Source: Eumeta japonica
Taxonomy: Eukaryota; Arthropoda; Insecta; Lepidoptera; Psychidae
Assembly: GCA_005406025.1 (NCBI GenBank)
Contig: BGZK01001251.1
Span: 117,856 to 181,855, forward strand
Reading direction: 5' to 3'
Length of the DNA: 64,000 nt
The notes beneath the pieces are model-generated. The model saw only the letters and a program-made list of their open reading frames with translations. It was not told where the DNA came from and searched no databases. This document shows, piece by piece, positions 22,336-35,055 of the stretch (position 1 is its first letter; each line of letters opens with the position of its first letter). The position numbers and the translations under genes are program-made.

Positions 22336-24140
22336 ATTTGGAAAATAAAAAGAAAAAGAAAAAAAAGCCGATTTTTTTTCGTTTATTTTTATATTTGGTT
22401 TTATTCTGATATTATCATAGCATTATATAGCATGATGCATGATGCCTAATATTTTTTGTGTGCAAAAGCAAAATATTTTTCATGACTATGGACTAATATT
22501 AAGTGCTCAGGGTCCAGTAGAAAATGAGCGCTTTCGTCTTTTTTTTCTATTTTTGAATCATAAGACAGTGATTATTTTTTTTTTATAATTAAAAATGTTT
22601 GTCCATATTTCAGAAAATGTTGAATTTTATAGTTAAGCTATTTTTAAGATTTGCTACTTATGTAATTTGCATTTTTTTTTGTAGACCAAATAAATGTTCA
22701 TTCATTTTTAGGCTAATGAAAAGCCAGATAATTACACGCACAATATTATGTTTTGGCACATTTTAATGAAGTCACGTAAGTTAATCACGACAACTCGCAT
22801 GGCATTCACAACATTTTTGAAAATATGTTCATTGTATTATTATTATATACTTTGGAAATTCATTAAAGAACTTAAGAACAAGAGATCTAGAGTGCGAACT
22901 ACAGAAAATGGAGGAGTATGTATTGATTACAACGGCTATTTTATTACTTATTTCGTGAAACGTTAGAATTTCGAAAATTTTGTAAAAATAATTATTTTGT
23001 AATATTGGAATACGCCATCTTTATGAAGCTTTTCGGTTTTCCCTCATCTCAATGTGGAAGTCGCTTTGAGAAAGGTAACGTGTTTAGTTCTCAATTATAA
23101 ACACAGATGGCGCGACCTTAAAATAAGTACGTAATCACGGCGCATGTGCCGAGTACCGTCTATTTTCGGTTCTTCGTGGTGCATTTCTAATTTTACCTGA
23201 ACAGTTTCGTAGTTTCTGCTGCCGGCTGTTGTCCTGGTACAATTGGGGTGCGATACGTCAGACGTGACGTAACGGACGTGCGCTTGTCATTGAAAATGGC
23301 AGCTGTCAACTTGACGGCCGGACCGTAAATGGGAAAAGTCGTCCTGAAAATGCTGGCGTAGATGACTGAAAATTTTATATCGGCCGATCGTAATAAGTTT
23401 TATGATAAAATACGCGACTTTGACAATGTTTATAAATGATTTTAATAATTAAACGACCTTGTTGATATGCATTATTTCAAAAATGTATGAATTTTTCTTG
23501 ACCCTTCTGGCCATGTCTACTGAAATTTAAATAAGTTCTTAATTTATTTCTAAGTTTATATACGAAATTTATATTCACTTAAATAATATTTAGTACGAAA
23601 AGAAAAACTTTCTATTTAAAACACTTTTGATTAATTATTAGAAAAGAAATGTTAATTAAATTCACGTTTGCGAGTTCAGTAACTCAGATTTCCTTGAAAT
23701 CTCAGTAATAAGGTTAGAACGACCCGGCACGCAGGAACTCGCAGGATGCGGCGCCTGGGCGTGTTCCGCATCGCGAATTTGATCACGAGTTCAGGGTGGT
23801 TCCGTTGATGGAAGTTTATTCAAAGGACTGAACAGCGACACAGCTTAGGTGACACAGCCTAGATGTGTTTTAGATCTAAGTTAATTTTATATTGAACTAG
23901 TTTATTTTTACGGACCGAAGTTACCTATTTTTGGATTGATACAGATCAAGAAACCGTTCTTAAATAGAAGCAATTCGATTGCTTAAAAAATATGTCCTAT
24001 AGCAACTTTCAAAAGCTACGGTAGACCTACCAGTATAAATATTAAAATTGAAAGTACGTCCCAAATATGTATTTCCGGCGCCCGCAGACCGCTCGAGTCT
24101 CGGCCCGGATTTAACGTCTCTCTTTCTCGTTTCCTCTCGC
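22336..24140. other. Gene-free stretch upstream of a CpG-rich region
   Basis: AT-rich to 23080. A GC-richer interval at 23100-23350 contains TGACGTAA (CRE-like) and AAAATGGCAGC (a YY1/Pho-like GCCAT on the opposite strand). It may be regulatory DNA. No protein motif was recognised in any frame. Confidence 0.35.
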
Positions 24141-24148
24141 GATTGTAG

Positions 24149-24566
24149 TCAGTATGTTCTATTTCAGTGCGGGAGCTTTTCTTAGAATTCGCGAGCATGC
24201 GCAGGGCCGCGCGGCGTACGGGCGGCGGAGCTCCCGCGGCGGTCTGCGGGCCTGGTGGCGGGCGCGCCAAGGGCGGGCGCGCGCCGCCCGGCGCCGGCGG
24301 CGGCGTCCGCCCCACACAACCTGCCGAGCCCGCCCGCCCGTCGGTCTTGTCGCCGCCCAAACTGAAGCTCCGCGCACGTGCTAACTCACACCACGTCGGA
24401 CGATGTTTTAGTTTCCTAACTTTCCATTCTTATTTTTCCTAAAACTAGTTTCCAATTTTTTCTGAATTTATTATTGATTTGTGCTTACTAAATATATTTA
24501 TTGTGTGTTAGTGCAGTGCGTGTTGTCCCGCCACTCGTTCATGCTCCCGGCTGCGCTCGCGTCGAC
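24149..24566 (+). promoter_or_regulatory. CpG-rich candidate promoter and 5' UTR
   Basis: Two TCAGT initiator-like sites (24149 and 24164) precede a strongly GC- and CpG-rich core (24180-24380), then an AT-rich leader. A short upstream frame at 24541-24570 begins ATGCTCCCGG, and its TGA stop overlaps the next start codon (ATGA). No TATA box is visible. Long open frames on both strands here are compositional. Confidence 0.4.
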
Positions 24567-24591
24567 ATGAGGCGACAAAACACTTTACCAG
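24567..24591 (+). CDS. Possible first coding exon, partial gene
   Basis: ATGAGGCGACAAAACACTTT continues ACCAG and runs directly into the donor GTAAAT, coding MRRQNTLP plus one base of the next codon. There is an in-frame stop upstream at 24489, so this ATG would be the first in its frame. Supporting evidence is its position at the end of a CpG-rich leader and the donor site. The remaining exons would lie further right and were not recognised, perhaps outside the window. The gene is not identified. The exon is too short to prove coding, and a chance ATG next to a GT is a live alternative. Confidence 0.3.
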
Positions 24592-26675
24592 GTAAATAGA
24601 AATTAAATATTGGAAAATATCAAATAACGTAATAAACTTTGTTTCAAAAAGGTGCAACTTTTCAACTGCAAGTCGCTATATTACATTTTATAGAGCTAAA
24701 TTAGCAGTTTCTTTTTGTGCCAAACTTCTTACGTGAGCAAACATACTTTTCATAATTCAGTGTTATTTATTCTTTTTACATATTCGGTGCAACAAAAGTA
24801 ATAAATAACATCGAACTATGCTAAGAATAGCCAAGTGAGTACCTAAAAAATACATGTAGGAATAATGAAGTTGAATCTGTTTTTTATGTGTTTTTTTTTG
24901 TGAAAGGGGGGCAAAGACGTACATAGGGACGTAGGCGTATTAATTGCTATAACGTATTATTATATATTATGAAATATCGTATTATCCTGAGGTATTATGA
25001 GTTTTAATAAAAAATACTACCGAAAACAAACCCAATTTAAACTCCAGTGCCAATCACTGGCGCACACATAATTTCATAAATTTAAGAGCAAAATATTTCT
25101 GAAATTAAGTTCAGCATTAAATGTTATAGCAAAGCCATACACACCTTCCGTATATGTAAGCGTTTAATACAGTTGAGATTGTATGAATTCGATTTTTCAT
25201 AAATGCATGGGCTTTTTTTTTACAAGAACGAAATCGAACTGTCGGAGCACGGGCAAAGTTTACTCAATATAGTTTGAAATATCCCGTCGTGTCGAAAAAT
25301 TATTTCTGAAAAGATTTTTGTACGAATGCTTATTTTTACTACGTAATATCTCTTGAAGATCAGCATGATTTTTATTCGCGTCGATATGCAGAATTAAAAT
25401 TTCATTGCCGCGTGTGCATGGCCGTGCGCAAGTTGTGCAATGGCCACACGAAAATGAATTTCGATTTTTTTTATTTTACTTTCAAGAGAACTTCAATTTA
25501 ACAAATGAAAAGTTTCAAAGTTCGCTCTACCCGAGCATCGGCCGTCGCCGTTTTGTATAGTGGCCGATTTATCGGTACAGCGAGGTGGAAGGTTCATCGT
25601 TTTCATGTTATCCCGAAGTGTAGACTCCTTGTAGGAAACGTCTTCGGTAAATTGTTGTTTGCGGCACCTAACGCCCGTGGAACACCAATTTCGTTGGCCT
25701 CTTAGTGGACATCGACCTATTTTTACAAACAATATGTATCCTAAGAACCGCGGCCACTTTTTCTGGCGAACGCTGTGAGTCTCAGTAATTAATCGCAATA
25801 TGCTCCGAAGTTATGCATTCGGAGTGAAATGTGTTTTCGTTACGGCCATTTTTAACCAATTTCAAAAATTTTAATATCCAACTCAAATTTTGTGTTTATG
25901 GATATTCATTCATTTCTCAGAAACGGTTTAGTGGATTTGAATAGTTTAAACACATCTATTAAGATAGATCCCGAGGTGGTTTCATATATTTTTCTTAGAT
26001 GGAAAACGTTAAGTTTATTAGAAAATAGAAAATAAAACGCATTTCCTATATTGGCGTGGACTTTGTGTTACCTTTGGAAAAAGTGATAACTAATTTAAGT
26101 ATATACTGAAATACAGAAAATCAAGCACAACCGTATATTCTTTAGCGAAATCAGCTCAGTGGTTTCTTAGTTATACAAAAATGCACTTTAAATTTACTCT
26201 CGCTCTCCTACTTTTAGTGAGTAAAGAAGGCGCTGTGGGGAGTGTGCAAGGCGCTCGCGTGAACTGTGGAAAAATATAAATACTAAAAACTCTTGGAGCC
26301 GACCTACCTAGTCGCTGACTGGGCGAAAGCGACTTTGATGATAGTCGTGCTCTACTAAAATGTAGAGACTCTGGGATTACTTTCAGAGCTATTTGCAGAT
26401 TCCGCATTGGAATCGGTTTTTCACTTTTCCGAAAATTCGCGATTGCTTAATTAAACACGAGAAAATGTGGCTTTGAAAACTAAAATAAATATACATCAAT
26501 TTTACTGTGTTTGTATCTTATGAATTCCTATAGGGTTTATTCGATTGCGATCAAATTTTGATGAGTTATTCGTGTATCCGTAAAGGTCACTTAAAAAAAA
26601 ACAAACTATTATTTGTCTCCGGGTTTGACCGCGTATTTGCATTACTGAACTAAGCTGTTGCACTAATTCTAAAAG
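24592..26675. other. Gene-free stretch, possible intron
   Basis: If 24567-24591 is a first exon, this is the start of its intron. The minus strand is open at 25493-25798 and 26171-26407, but neither translation shows a known motif. The moderately GC segment 25500-25760 may be an old repeat that I cannot name. Confidence 0.35.
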
Positions 26676-26736
26676 TTACTTATTCGAAGATAGTTTAGCT
26701 TTCTAGAAAGTACAAAGCCAAACTATCTTCGAGTAA
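26676..26736. repeat. Imperfect inverted repeat next to minisatellite copy 4
   Basis: The left arm 26676-26702 includes CGAAGATAGTTTAGCTTT. The right arm 26714-26736 is complementary except for one mismatch and a small indel. The loop is CTAGAAAGTAC. Confidence 0.8.
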
Positions 26737-26758
26737 CATAGCCTATATTTTACTTTTA

Positions 26759-27027
26759 TATTAGGATTTGCCTCCGGTTTCAACCGAACCGTAACCGTGA
26801 TGGCTAGCGGAATCGGAATTCAGAGCGGGATTCTGTCCGAATCGAGAATGAATTTAGTACGAAACCAGAACCGAAGTCGGATATCGGATCGGGGTCGAAT
26901 CGAAGAGCGCGGTCAGAATCGGACTGATCACTAGCGGGACCGGGACCGAGAGCGCGACGCGGGCCGTCCCAACATCGACGGCCAGATCAGTCGATATTGA
27001 AGATGAAGGAATACATTTTACGTCAAA
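26759..27027 (+). repeat. Dispersed CGATTCC-type minisatellite element, copy 4
   Basis: It starts TATTAGGATTTGCCTCCGG, aligned with the start of copy 2. It then runs through degenerate GGAATCGGAATTCAGAGC-like units and closes with GATGAAGGAATACATTTTAC. Confidence 0.65.
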
Positions 27028-30000
27028 AACTGATGAAAACTGACATATGATTACGTTTATCATATTTTTAGCGGGAGCTGATACAAAAAACAAATAATTA
27101 CTGTAAATATTCTTGATTTTTTTTACTGATACACAGTTTCACTGTACTTGTTTAATTTAGTGCCCCAATAAAATATTTAACTCGTCAGTGTGCTACTAAT
27201 CTTCGTATGTATGTTTTAAATCTAGCGATATAGGTAAGTTTGAAAAGGCAGTTTTTATTCCTTTGTTTTTTTTTCTCAATTGCATCTTTTTCTAAAGCGA
27301 TAGGATTAAGATACGACATTTGACTTCAAAACACATTATTCAATTATTAGATATTAGTCGTTTCTTTCTTTGTATAGAAATTGAATAAATAGCACGCTAT
27401 CTGCGAATATCTTTTTAAGACAGAAAAATGCATTTTATCAGACATGATATCAATATAATGAAATGACTCTTCGGCCGATAAACTGATAAAACGGAGACTG
27501 ACAAAAAATCAATAGCTTAGTTAGCGTCGTTTACAACAGGAATATCTAAGTATTTTTTTAATTATTCTATTCAATTTAATTTCGACACGAAACTTTTCAT
27601 GATTACGATATTGATGTACCTACTATTGAAAAAAATATTTCTCTAATATAAAATTGTCAGCATTTAGACGGCTTGACAATGCCAAGATATATTTTAGAAT
27701 ATTCGGATATTGACACCGAATTAAGAAAAAGTTTCTCTAGAAATCCAGCGATGTCCAAAATATCTATAACTAGTCGAATATTAAATAAAAAAAACTTTTC
27801 CAATGCGGCGCGGGCGCTCGCGCCGTCACTTCATTTGTATTCAAATTCGAGCACTACTCTACCTCAGGGCTCCTCAAAAACTCCTTGAATTATTCATCCG
27901 ATGAAGGGCAATTAGAGGTTATTGTCGAGTACTGAACATTCATATTGTGCTATACTTATTGATGCAGAACAATGCTGACTGAACAGGTATCGTCTTTCAG
28001 TGATACTTATTCTTGAATGCATTTCGGCTAGAAAATTTGTTTTTTTTTAATGTAGTTCGTCGGTGTTGTTGTACGTTTGAGTCTGTTTAAGACCTTTCTG
28101 TTCTGTGTCGGCGGCGCCTGTGGATGGCTTCGGAAAGATCTTTTTTGATACATAACGGACATTTGAAATATTATTAAAAACGAAGTAGTAGTATACATTG
28201 ACTGTAATTTAAAATTACTATTAATATATTATTTTATAGTGAATCTATATAAAACACAATAATAAGATGAAAGTTGATAAGTAACAATAGTTTAATTCAA
28301 CTCTATATGAAGTTATTTTGAAGGAAAATCTCTATAGCCGCGACTTGAGAGTAACTCAGATCTTTTTCAAACGGAAGTGACAGTTTTCGGACGGAAGTGA
28401 CATTCTCTTCATCACCAACCTAATATATATATACAAGCATGTTGTCTGTGTTGGTAACAATGCGAATGTACGACTGTTGTATAATTACACATTATTTATA
28501 CGAATAATATGGAACTGGCCCAAAATATTATAACCCTACATTTGGTCGTGACTTAATCTTTGTGATTAGTGCTGATTTTAATTGACAATGATTATGTAAA
28601 AAAAAATACAATAAGAAAAATGTGATAAAAATACTTTTAAAACATTATAAAACAACTGTTGTTAAAAATTCATATGACTGACTCGGAGGAAAACTTTTAC
28701 CTCTTCATTGGTAAATAAACGCAAAATTCAGCAAAATAATTATGACCAGAGACCTAAAAAATGTAAGTTTTTAAGTACCAAAATTAAAAAACTGATTAAT
28801 AACATTTATAATTTCATTATTAAATTCAATATTATATTATAATTATTAAAATATTTTTTTTACTTTTCCCTCTATATGTAGACAAAACACTATGGCAATT
28901 GATGCATCAAATAGTGGCAACGGAAATTTTTAATTATACGTAATTGCTTCGTCGTGGAATAGCTATCCATTATTGAATTTTGTATGTAATTCTATATACA
29001 TATATAAGTACAATTTATATTTATAAAAATAATATAATAAGTCCAAGGGCTCTCACAAGTACGGAAAGGTCAAAATTGTATAATCAAAGAAAATAAATTA
29101 TAAAACGACATTTATTTTTTGATTAATCTTTTTGGTGATATTTCTCATAAAAGTCAAAGAAGTTTTACTTTAACCGTGCGTAAAGGTTACACCACACGAT
29201 TTTTAATTTAATCCTAAGGAAATTATTATACTCTTACAAGCATAGATATTTTAGTTCATCCGCTTAATTGCAATGTTAAAAATTGTCTAACTATACAGAA
29301 GGAATAACCACGCATACATAGAATATTACATTTATATTTGTGTTTGGTTATAAATTTTTAAATATAAAATTCATATCTACATTTGTTTCACATTGATAAG
29401 AGTCGAGTGAATGAATGAAAACCCGTGAGTAGATTTTATTACTTTTTTTTTACCTTAACACGCTGCGGAAAACTTTTAAACATTTTAGAATTAAGGGTAG
29501 AATTATGAAATATTTTTTAAAAAACCACTGAATTATTTATCATCGAATTGTTTGTCTCTGTTGTCTATGAATTAGCTCATATTGCATGTATTATTCGTCA
29601 GTCTATAGACGTCCCAATACATGGCACGATTAACCTCACCTCGACCGTTATTGGCGTGGGCGCAGCCGGACAAGTGTGCAAACGGTTGACTTAACTGTCA
29701 GATATCGACTCGCCATGAGGTGTCTGATCAGGCTTGACGACTGACGGGACACAGCCGGGACCGACTGCTTAATGTGCACGAGGTGATCAAAATTGATATT
29801 ACTATATTGGGCTAGTAGGTATCACAACCGACTGTGTTGTCTTTGGCTGTCGCCTGCATTGTCACTACATAATTTGTTTATCGATATTCAACTATTGATA
29901 AACAGTAGCGTTTGCTGATCACTTTTTATATAGGTATCCGTAATTTATTGCTCTTCAATTATTTATATTGTCCTTAGGTTTTTAGCAATTTTAAATAATT

Positions 30001-30099
30001 AATTAGCAAAAACTTAAAACAATATGTGCAAGGTAATCTATGACGTACAATGCCACTGAATCAGAGTGCTATAATTTATATGAATATGCTTTATACTTC
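27028..30099. other. AT-rich DNA, no gene seen
   Basis: Near 28357-28400 an 11-base motif ACGGAAGTGAC occurs twice in direct orientation; it contains the ETS core GGAA. A GC-richer piece lies at 29640-29780. A frame at 27679-27888 has no family motif. Confidence 0.4.
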
Positions 30100-30490
30100 C
30101 AAAAAAGGCCACTTGGCAGTCGAAATGGAAGTAGATTTCATTTTATTTTCATATGTAATTCATGTGACATATGTAATTTTCGGATTTTCAACATTTTAAA
30201 ATTCTGTAATTTCTAAACTAGTACACGGATTTGGCTCAAATTTGAAATCAATCCTTGTAATTATTAATAAAACATGTATGTTGAGTTTCATTAAGATCTC
30301 TAATGAATTGTAGACGTTATGGTGCTGACAAACCCTGCGTTATATCGTTATATATACATACATGTATAAACTTTTGAACCATATGTATTTTCTGACTCAG
30401 CTCGTCTAATTAAGTCGGAAAACAACAAACTTTCTCAAAAGTTGCATCACGAGGACAAATAGAACAGTTATATTTTTATGAAATTTACTA
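30100..30490 (+). repeat. Dispersed repeat, second copy of the 21980-22335 family
   Basis: It aligns with 21980-22335 over about 370 bases in the same orientation with moderate divergence and small indels. The shared end is CTGACTCAGCTCGT followed by AAACAACAAA-like sequence and TTTTTATGAAAT. Confidence 0.7.
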
Positions 30491-32889
30491 AGGATTCGAA
30501 GAAACATATCAAAGTTAAAATATTTTTGTAACGTCGAATGTAAAAATTGTATAATATTTTTAAGCATTTCAAATTAATACATTATAATTTTTAAAAATAT
30601 GGTTTAAGATATTTCAGATACACATTATAAATGCATTTAAGACTAATTACCGACCAGTAACAAGATTAGAACATGTATCTTATATATTTTTTTATTCAGT
30701 TTAATAAGAGTTCTGAAAGCATCTTGAAACATACAACGTAAAAATTAAGTGAAAATTATAATAGTTTAGCTATTACGATAATTACTAATTCGCCAGAATT
30801 GAAATATAGTAGTAAGTCTATATAAAAAAATATCAAGTAAGGACTGCGAGCAGAATTTTTAATAAATTCCGTGAAATGCAGCATAAATATTTATCTTTCT
30901 AATAATATTTAATGCAAAGATAGCGTAAATCCATTGATGTGTGCAGCTAGCTAACAATCAGTATAGAAGTGATGAGATATCGCAAGTTTCGAATTTAGAT
31001 GGAGCTTCCGAAAGCTGTAAGCTGATAAAAGCCTGGCAACAGCTTTAATCCATGCGATGTCGATATGAGAACTATTTCGTGACGAGAAACTTTCAGGTAT
31101 CGTGTCGATTGTTGTGTGTCGTGGTAGTCAGTGCGTCGAGCGCGCGCGTCGTCGTTAATCCGAGACAGTATAAAGCTAATTGTTAAGTTGTACAAGTTCG
31201 GATAACAGCTTCATAGGGAAGCATCGAAACAGAAAAACATAGAATTTTAATGTCGAACAAATTTACGTTCATTCGTGGCACATAATTCATACAAATGTAA
31301 ATGAGGATATACGACATATTTTTGAACCAAATAAATGTCTGACAAAGGACTTTACTATTAGTTTTTTTTGATGTAATTTCAAATGACACTGTTATTTCTT
31401 AACCGAAGAACAGAAAGAGAAAGAATGAGACACTCGTTGACGACAGAAAGAGAAACAATAAGGATACGCGGCGAACATCAGACGGCGGCGAAGCCAATGT
31501 CATATGCCACGCCTACTACGAAGTCAATTTCGTTAGTTCATTTTATTTACGTAGGAATATTTCTATGCTTTTCTATTTCGATGTACATTAGTCCTGTTTC
31601 CGACCACTCACTAATAGAAATTTAATTATTTTCGGCGTAATTTTGTAAAACACTCGTTAAACCGATCGCAATCCGTTTTAAATAGGAAAAATATGTTCCT
31701 AGAAAATGTTACCGGTAAAAACAAATCATTGTAAGATAGATTGTTTATTCCTCCGGGTGTTTCGTGTCTGTATGCGTACATCTGACGTTATCGTCATTTC
31801 TCAATAGTTTGTCGCTTTTTCCTTCTTTTTTTGCTTTTCTTTGATATGAAACTTCACCTCAAATTAATGTCACATGTCAAGTACATGCTCGATTAGACAA
31901 TATTTATTAGATAACAGAGATGTAGTATTTCATTTTTTATAAAGATAAATTTCGTAAGCGGTATTTTTATAGCTTATTATATACGCTACTGAAATTGAAA
32001 GATAAGTTCACATCATATGATCTTAAAATTGACCTTGAACAGTCGAACTTTAAATACGCTGTAAAGCAGTTTCGGTGAAGCTGGTTTAAAGTAAAGACGT
32101 AGACAAAGGTATATGTTGGTTTTTTTGACAAAATTATTACTTCTCTAAAATTCTATTTTATCTTTAAGAAAAAGGGACTATAAACATAATTGAAATAAGA
32201 ATATTTTAAATCGTTAATGAGACGGAGAGAGCTGTCGGCAACTTTGACGTCATGTGATAGTACGAAAAGTTTTATTTTGCTAGAAATATGGGCAAGTAAA
32301 TGTTACAGCTAATAGTTTCTTTGTATTTCACAGAATTTCATATTGGTTTTACCTTTTGTTATAACTAGCAATCAATGTCAATAAACTGCACTACTATCGG
32401 CAGTGGGCTCAAAAAATATGTTCTTCCAAAAAACAAACTGTCTTATTAGTGTTCATTATGATGACAAAATAGTTTTACATATTGTCAAATTGTACTTAAA
32501 CGGGCAATGGTTTTTGAAAAGAACGTTCTAGGGCCCATGTCAGCGGTGGACGAAACTTTAATATAATTTACCTTAATTGTTAAAAACGAATTAAAACTGG
32601 CAATTCATGTTGATGACATTCTTGTTCAATGATAATGGATTACGCAATTCGATTCATTTAACATTTTTTTTTTTAATCTAGGCACGCGGCAGCGTGTCAA
32701 GCCAAGTTCAAGCAAAGGAACTGGCTAGCCAGCGCCGAGTGTAATATTACACGAACCACTTGGTGCCACTTTTGACCCTTCTATTGTGAGTTATAGACGT
32801 AACGTAAACACATAAAACTACGTGTGTTGAATTATGTCCATAAGGACATCTAGAAGCCTAAAGTTCATGAAGCTAGCTCAAACGGTTAG
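30491..32889. other. AT-rich DNA with a possible promoter near 31130
   Basis: GTAGTCAGTGCGTCGAGCGC at about 31124-31143 looks like an arthropod initiator followed by CpG-rich leader sequence. No TATA box or downstream exon was identified, so this is weak. Nothing else is recognised. Confidence 0.3.
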
Positions 32890-33095
32890 TAAAAATATGA
32901 AGGTCAAAAAAGTCGTAAATTTTAGCACTGACTGACTGACATATAGTACCTAAATCTAACCTACTTCCAGATGACCTAGAAGAATGAAATTTGGAATCCA
33001 GCTCGGTAATTATGTGTAAGCTTAGGAAAAAATCTAAAAATAAAAAAAAGTTAAAAAATAGGGGGGTCCCCATACAAAAATTGAGTGTTTTATAA
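32890..33095 (+). repeat. Insect dispersed repeat ending GGGGGGTCCCCATACA
   Basis: Features are CACTGACTGACTGAC, a GAATGAAATTTGGAATCC block, and an end AGGGGGGTCCCCATACAA followed by GTGTTTTATAA. The TTGAAATTTGG and CCCATACA blocks are typical of a repeat class widespread in insects, by recall. It is non-coding. Confidence 0.5.
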
Positions 33096-33609
33096 TAAAT
33101 GTTATAAGATATTCAGTTTTTTGCGATTGGTCCAAAGTTTTTATCTAAGTAATGAGAGAATAGCTTTCCGGTATTCTTAACGTCGTCCCGCCTCGTAGGT
33201 AAGAACGGAGATGTACTTACAACTCGCTGCGCACGCTGAAAGCTCGTTCCCTGAACATGCACAATTATCTTCATTCATGTGAAAACTTCGTGTTTAATAC
33301 TTAAGCTCTCTTATTCGTCAAGCTGTCCTAACAATGTTACGAAATTAATAAGTAAAGCTATTTGAAGCAATAAAAATATGGGACCGCGACTAATAGCATT
33401 AAAATTTCTTGCTAAATCTTTTACTACCGCAAACTTCACAACAAACAAATAAAAAGTCTTTTATCATTAATTATTACATAACACAAAGGAAATATATCTG
33501 TTTTATTAATTGTAATTGAAAACGATATATGCATGGATCACTAAGGGATATCTTTTGATTTTGCCTGTTTGTAAACAAAATAAATCGCTTGATATGTTTT
33601 AGTAACTGA

Positions 33610-33690
33610 ATTGCAGTCCTGTTCCGATTTTTCTCTCAACGCTTATAGCGATTTTGCTCTCGTTTCGATTTGGATCTCAGTCACATATAA
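33610..33690 (-). repeat. Dispersed CGATTCC-type minisatellite element, copy 5
   Basis: Units such as TTGCTCTCGTTTCGATTTGG are the reverse complement of the family consensus. It is a short fragment. Confidence 0.45.
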
Positions 33691-34079
33691 GATTTCGAGC
33701 TCAATACAATTCTAATATGTTATCATAAACCTTTAATTTGAATAAAATACGTATGGTACGAGCGCTTAAGACATGCATATTTGGTTTTACCAAATTTTTG
33801 TATCTTTGTGTTACAGCAGTCGCACTCTTAGTGATAATTTGTGAATAAATATTTTATTTTGACTTGTAAATGGACTTACGTTAAGAATTGTGTGTTTATT
33901 AATTAATTTGAATGTTTGCCTTATTATTACCCGGATAGAGATTAGTTGTAAGGAATTGTCTATTTTGTAATGTTTGCCTATTTGTGTATATTTATTGCTT
34001 TAGTGGATTTTCTTGTCTTGTTTATTTTTATTGTGTTTTGTCGTATTTACTTACGAAATAAATATGATACGCATATGAA

Positions 34080-34505
34080 TTGTATGTAAAATTGTGCCTT
34101 GACGGGGGGACCAATGAGATGCTGACAACTGCTGCGGCGGTCTGTACGGTACCACCACGAATCGGTGTCCTGAGCACACGTGGCGCTCATGTGTATCAAG
34201 TCAGTGATCGTCGTAGTTTTTCCGGACCGTCGAGGTTCTCCATCGTTGAGTTTTTCCGGTCCGGACGGAGCGGCGACCCACCACTTCACTACCACTCCCA
34301 GAGACGGCCGTGACGGCCGAGGATGATGTCGGTGTACCCACTGACAACTCCTCTTGATTTCCGGCTGGCTCGGGAATTCTTCTAGTTTGGACCCCCGAAA
34401 TGGGGCCATCACCACTGGACCGTCGGGATCGTATCCCCAACGAGAAGACGCTCGGGCATGAGGCAACATAACTCCTCAGTCCCGCGCCTGCACCCGCAAT
34501 AAAAG
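34080..34505. other. Unrecognised GC-richer block, repeat-like
   Basis: This block is sharply GC-richer than its flanks. Both strands are open: 140 residues on the minus strand at 34047-34469, and a second minus frame at 34201-34440. A direct repeat, TTTTTCCGG.CCG, occurs at 34216 and 34251. I recognise no domain. It may be a fragment of a retroelement coding or 3' region; this is inference from composition and from the adjoining repeat tail. Confidence 0.3.
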
Positions 34506-34739
34506 GAGTGTAGATCTGCGAACGAACGCTAATGTGTAAAATATACGAAGTGCATTGCTAGGTCCCCTCGATTATAATGTATGCAGCTCATTATGTGCAG
34601 GCGGATGCATTATCTATAAATTGCAGCGGAATTGGTGTATCCGTCGCAGTTGTACTCCGGCCGCCACTTGTGAAGCTCGTACTGCAATAAATAAGTCTGA
34701 AAATCGAAACGCTGTGCATCATTTTGCCCACACATCGCA

Positions 34740-35055
34740 AGAATACGTACTCCGAGGCGACTATGATGGAAAATTTGAAGTACGGGCTTACGTGACGGTG
34801 CTAAAATCGCCCTTACGTTTTGATAACTTAACTTCAAATATTTTTGTCGCATTAGCTCACTCCTCATTCATCACCCCCTTACCATCCATCAATCCATTTC
34901 CTTTCCCCAAATATCGTATTCCTATCCAAGAGACCGACAACGAACTAGTAACTTTTCTGAGATTGCGAGTGCCCAGGGATAGCGGTGACCACCTGCTCTT
35001 TAGTGGCTCGCATGCTGGCATGCCTTTCGACCTGCTATATATTAAAAAAAAATAA
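34740..35055 (+). repeat. LINE/SINE-like 3' tail, copy B
   Basis: It is homologous to copy A at 6660-6935: a GAATACG block, CCATC..TTTCCTTT, GATTGCGAGTGCCCAGGG, AGCGGTGACCACCTGCTC, and a TCGCATGCTGGCATGCC end with poly(A)-like ATTAAAAAAAAATAA. A 166-residue frame at 34555-35055 runs through it; I regard that frame as incidental because the family similarity is in DNA. Confidence 0.6.

Noticed and set aside
24016..24442. Several long frames on both strands in the GC-rich core
   Set aside because: Translations are low-complexity Ala/Arg/Gly/Pro, open in opposing frames at once; this is what CpG-rich DNA gives by chance.
34555..35055. 166-residue plus-strand frame
   Set aside because: It runs through repeat DNA whose similarity to 6660-6935 is at nucleotide level; no protein family is apparent.
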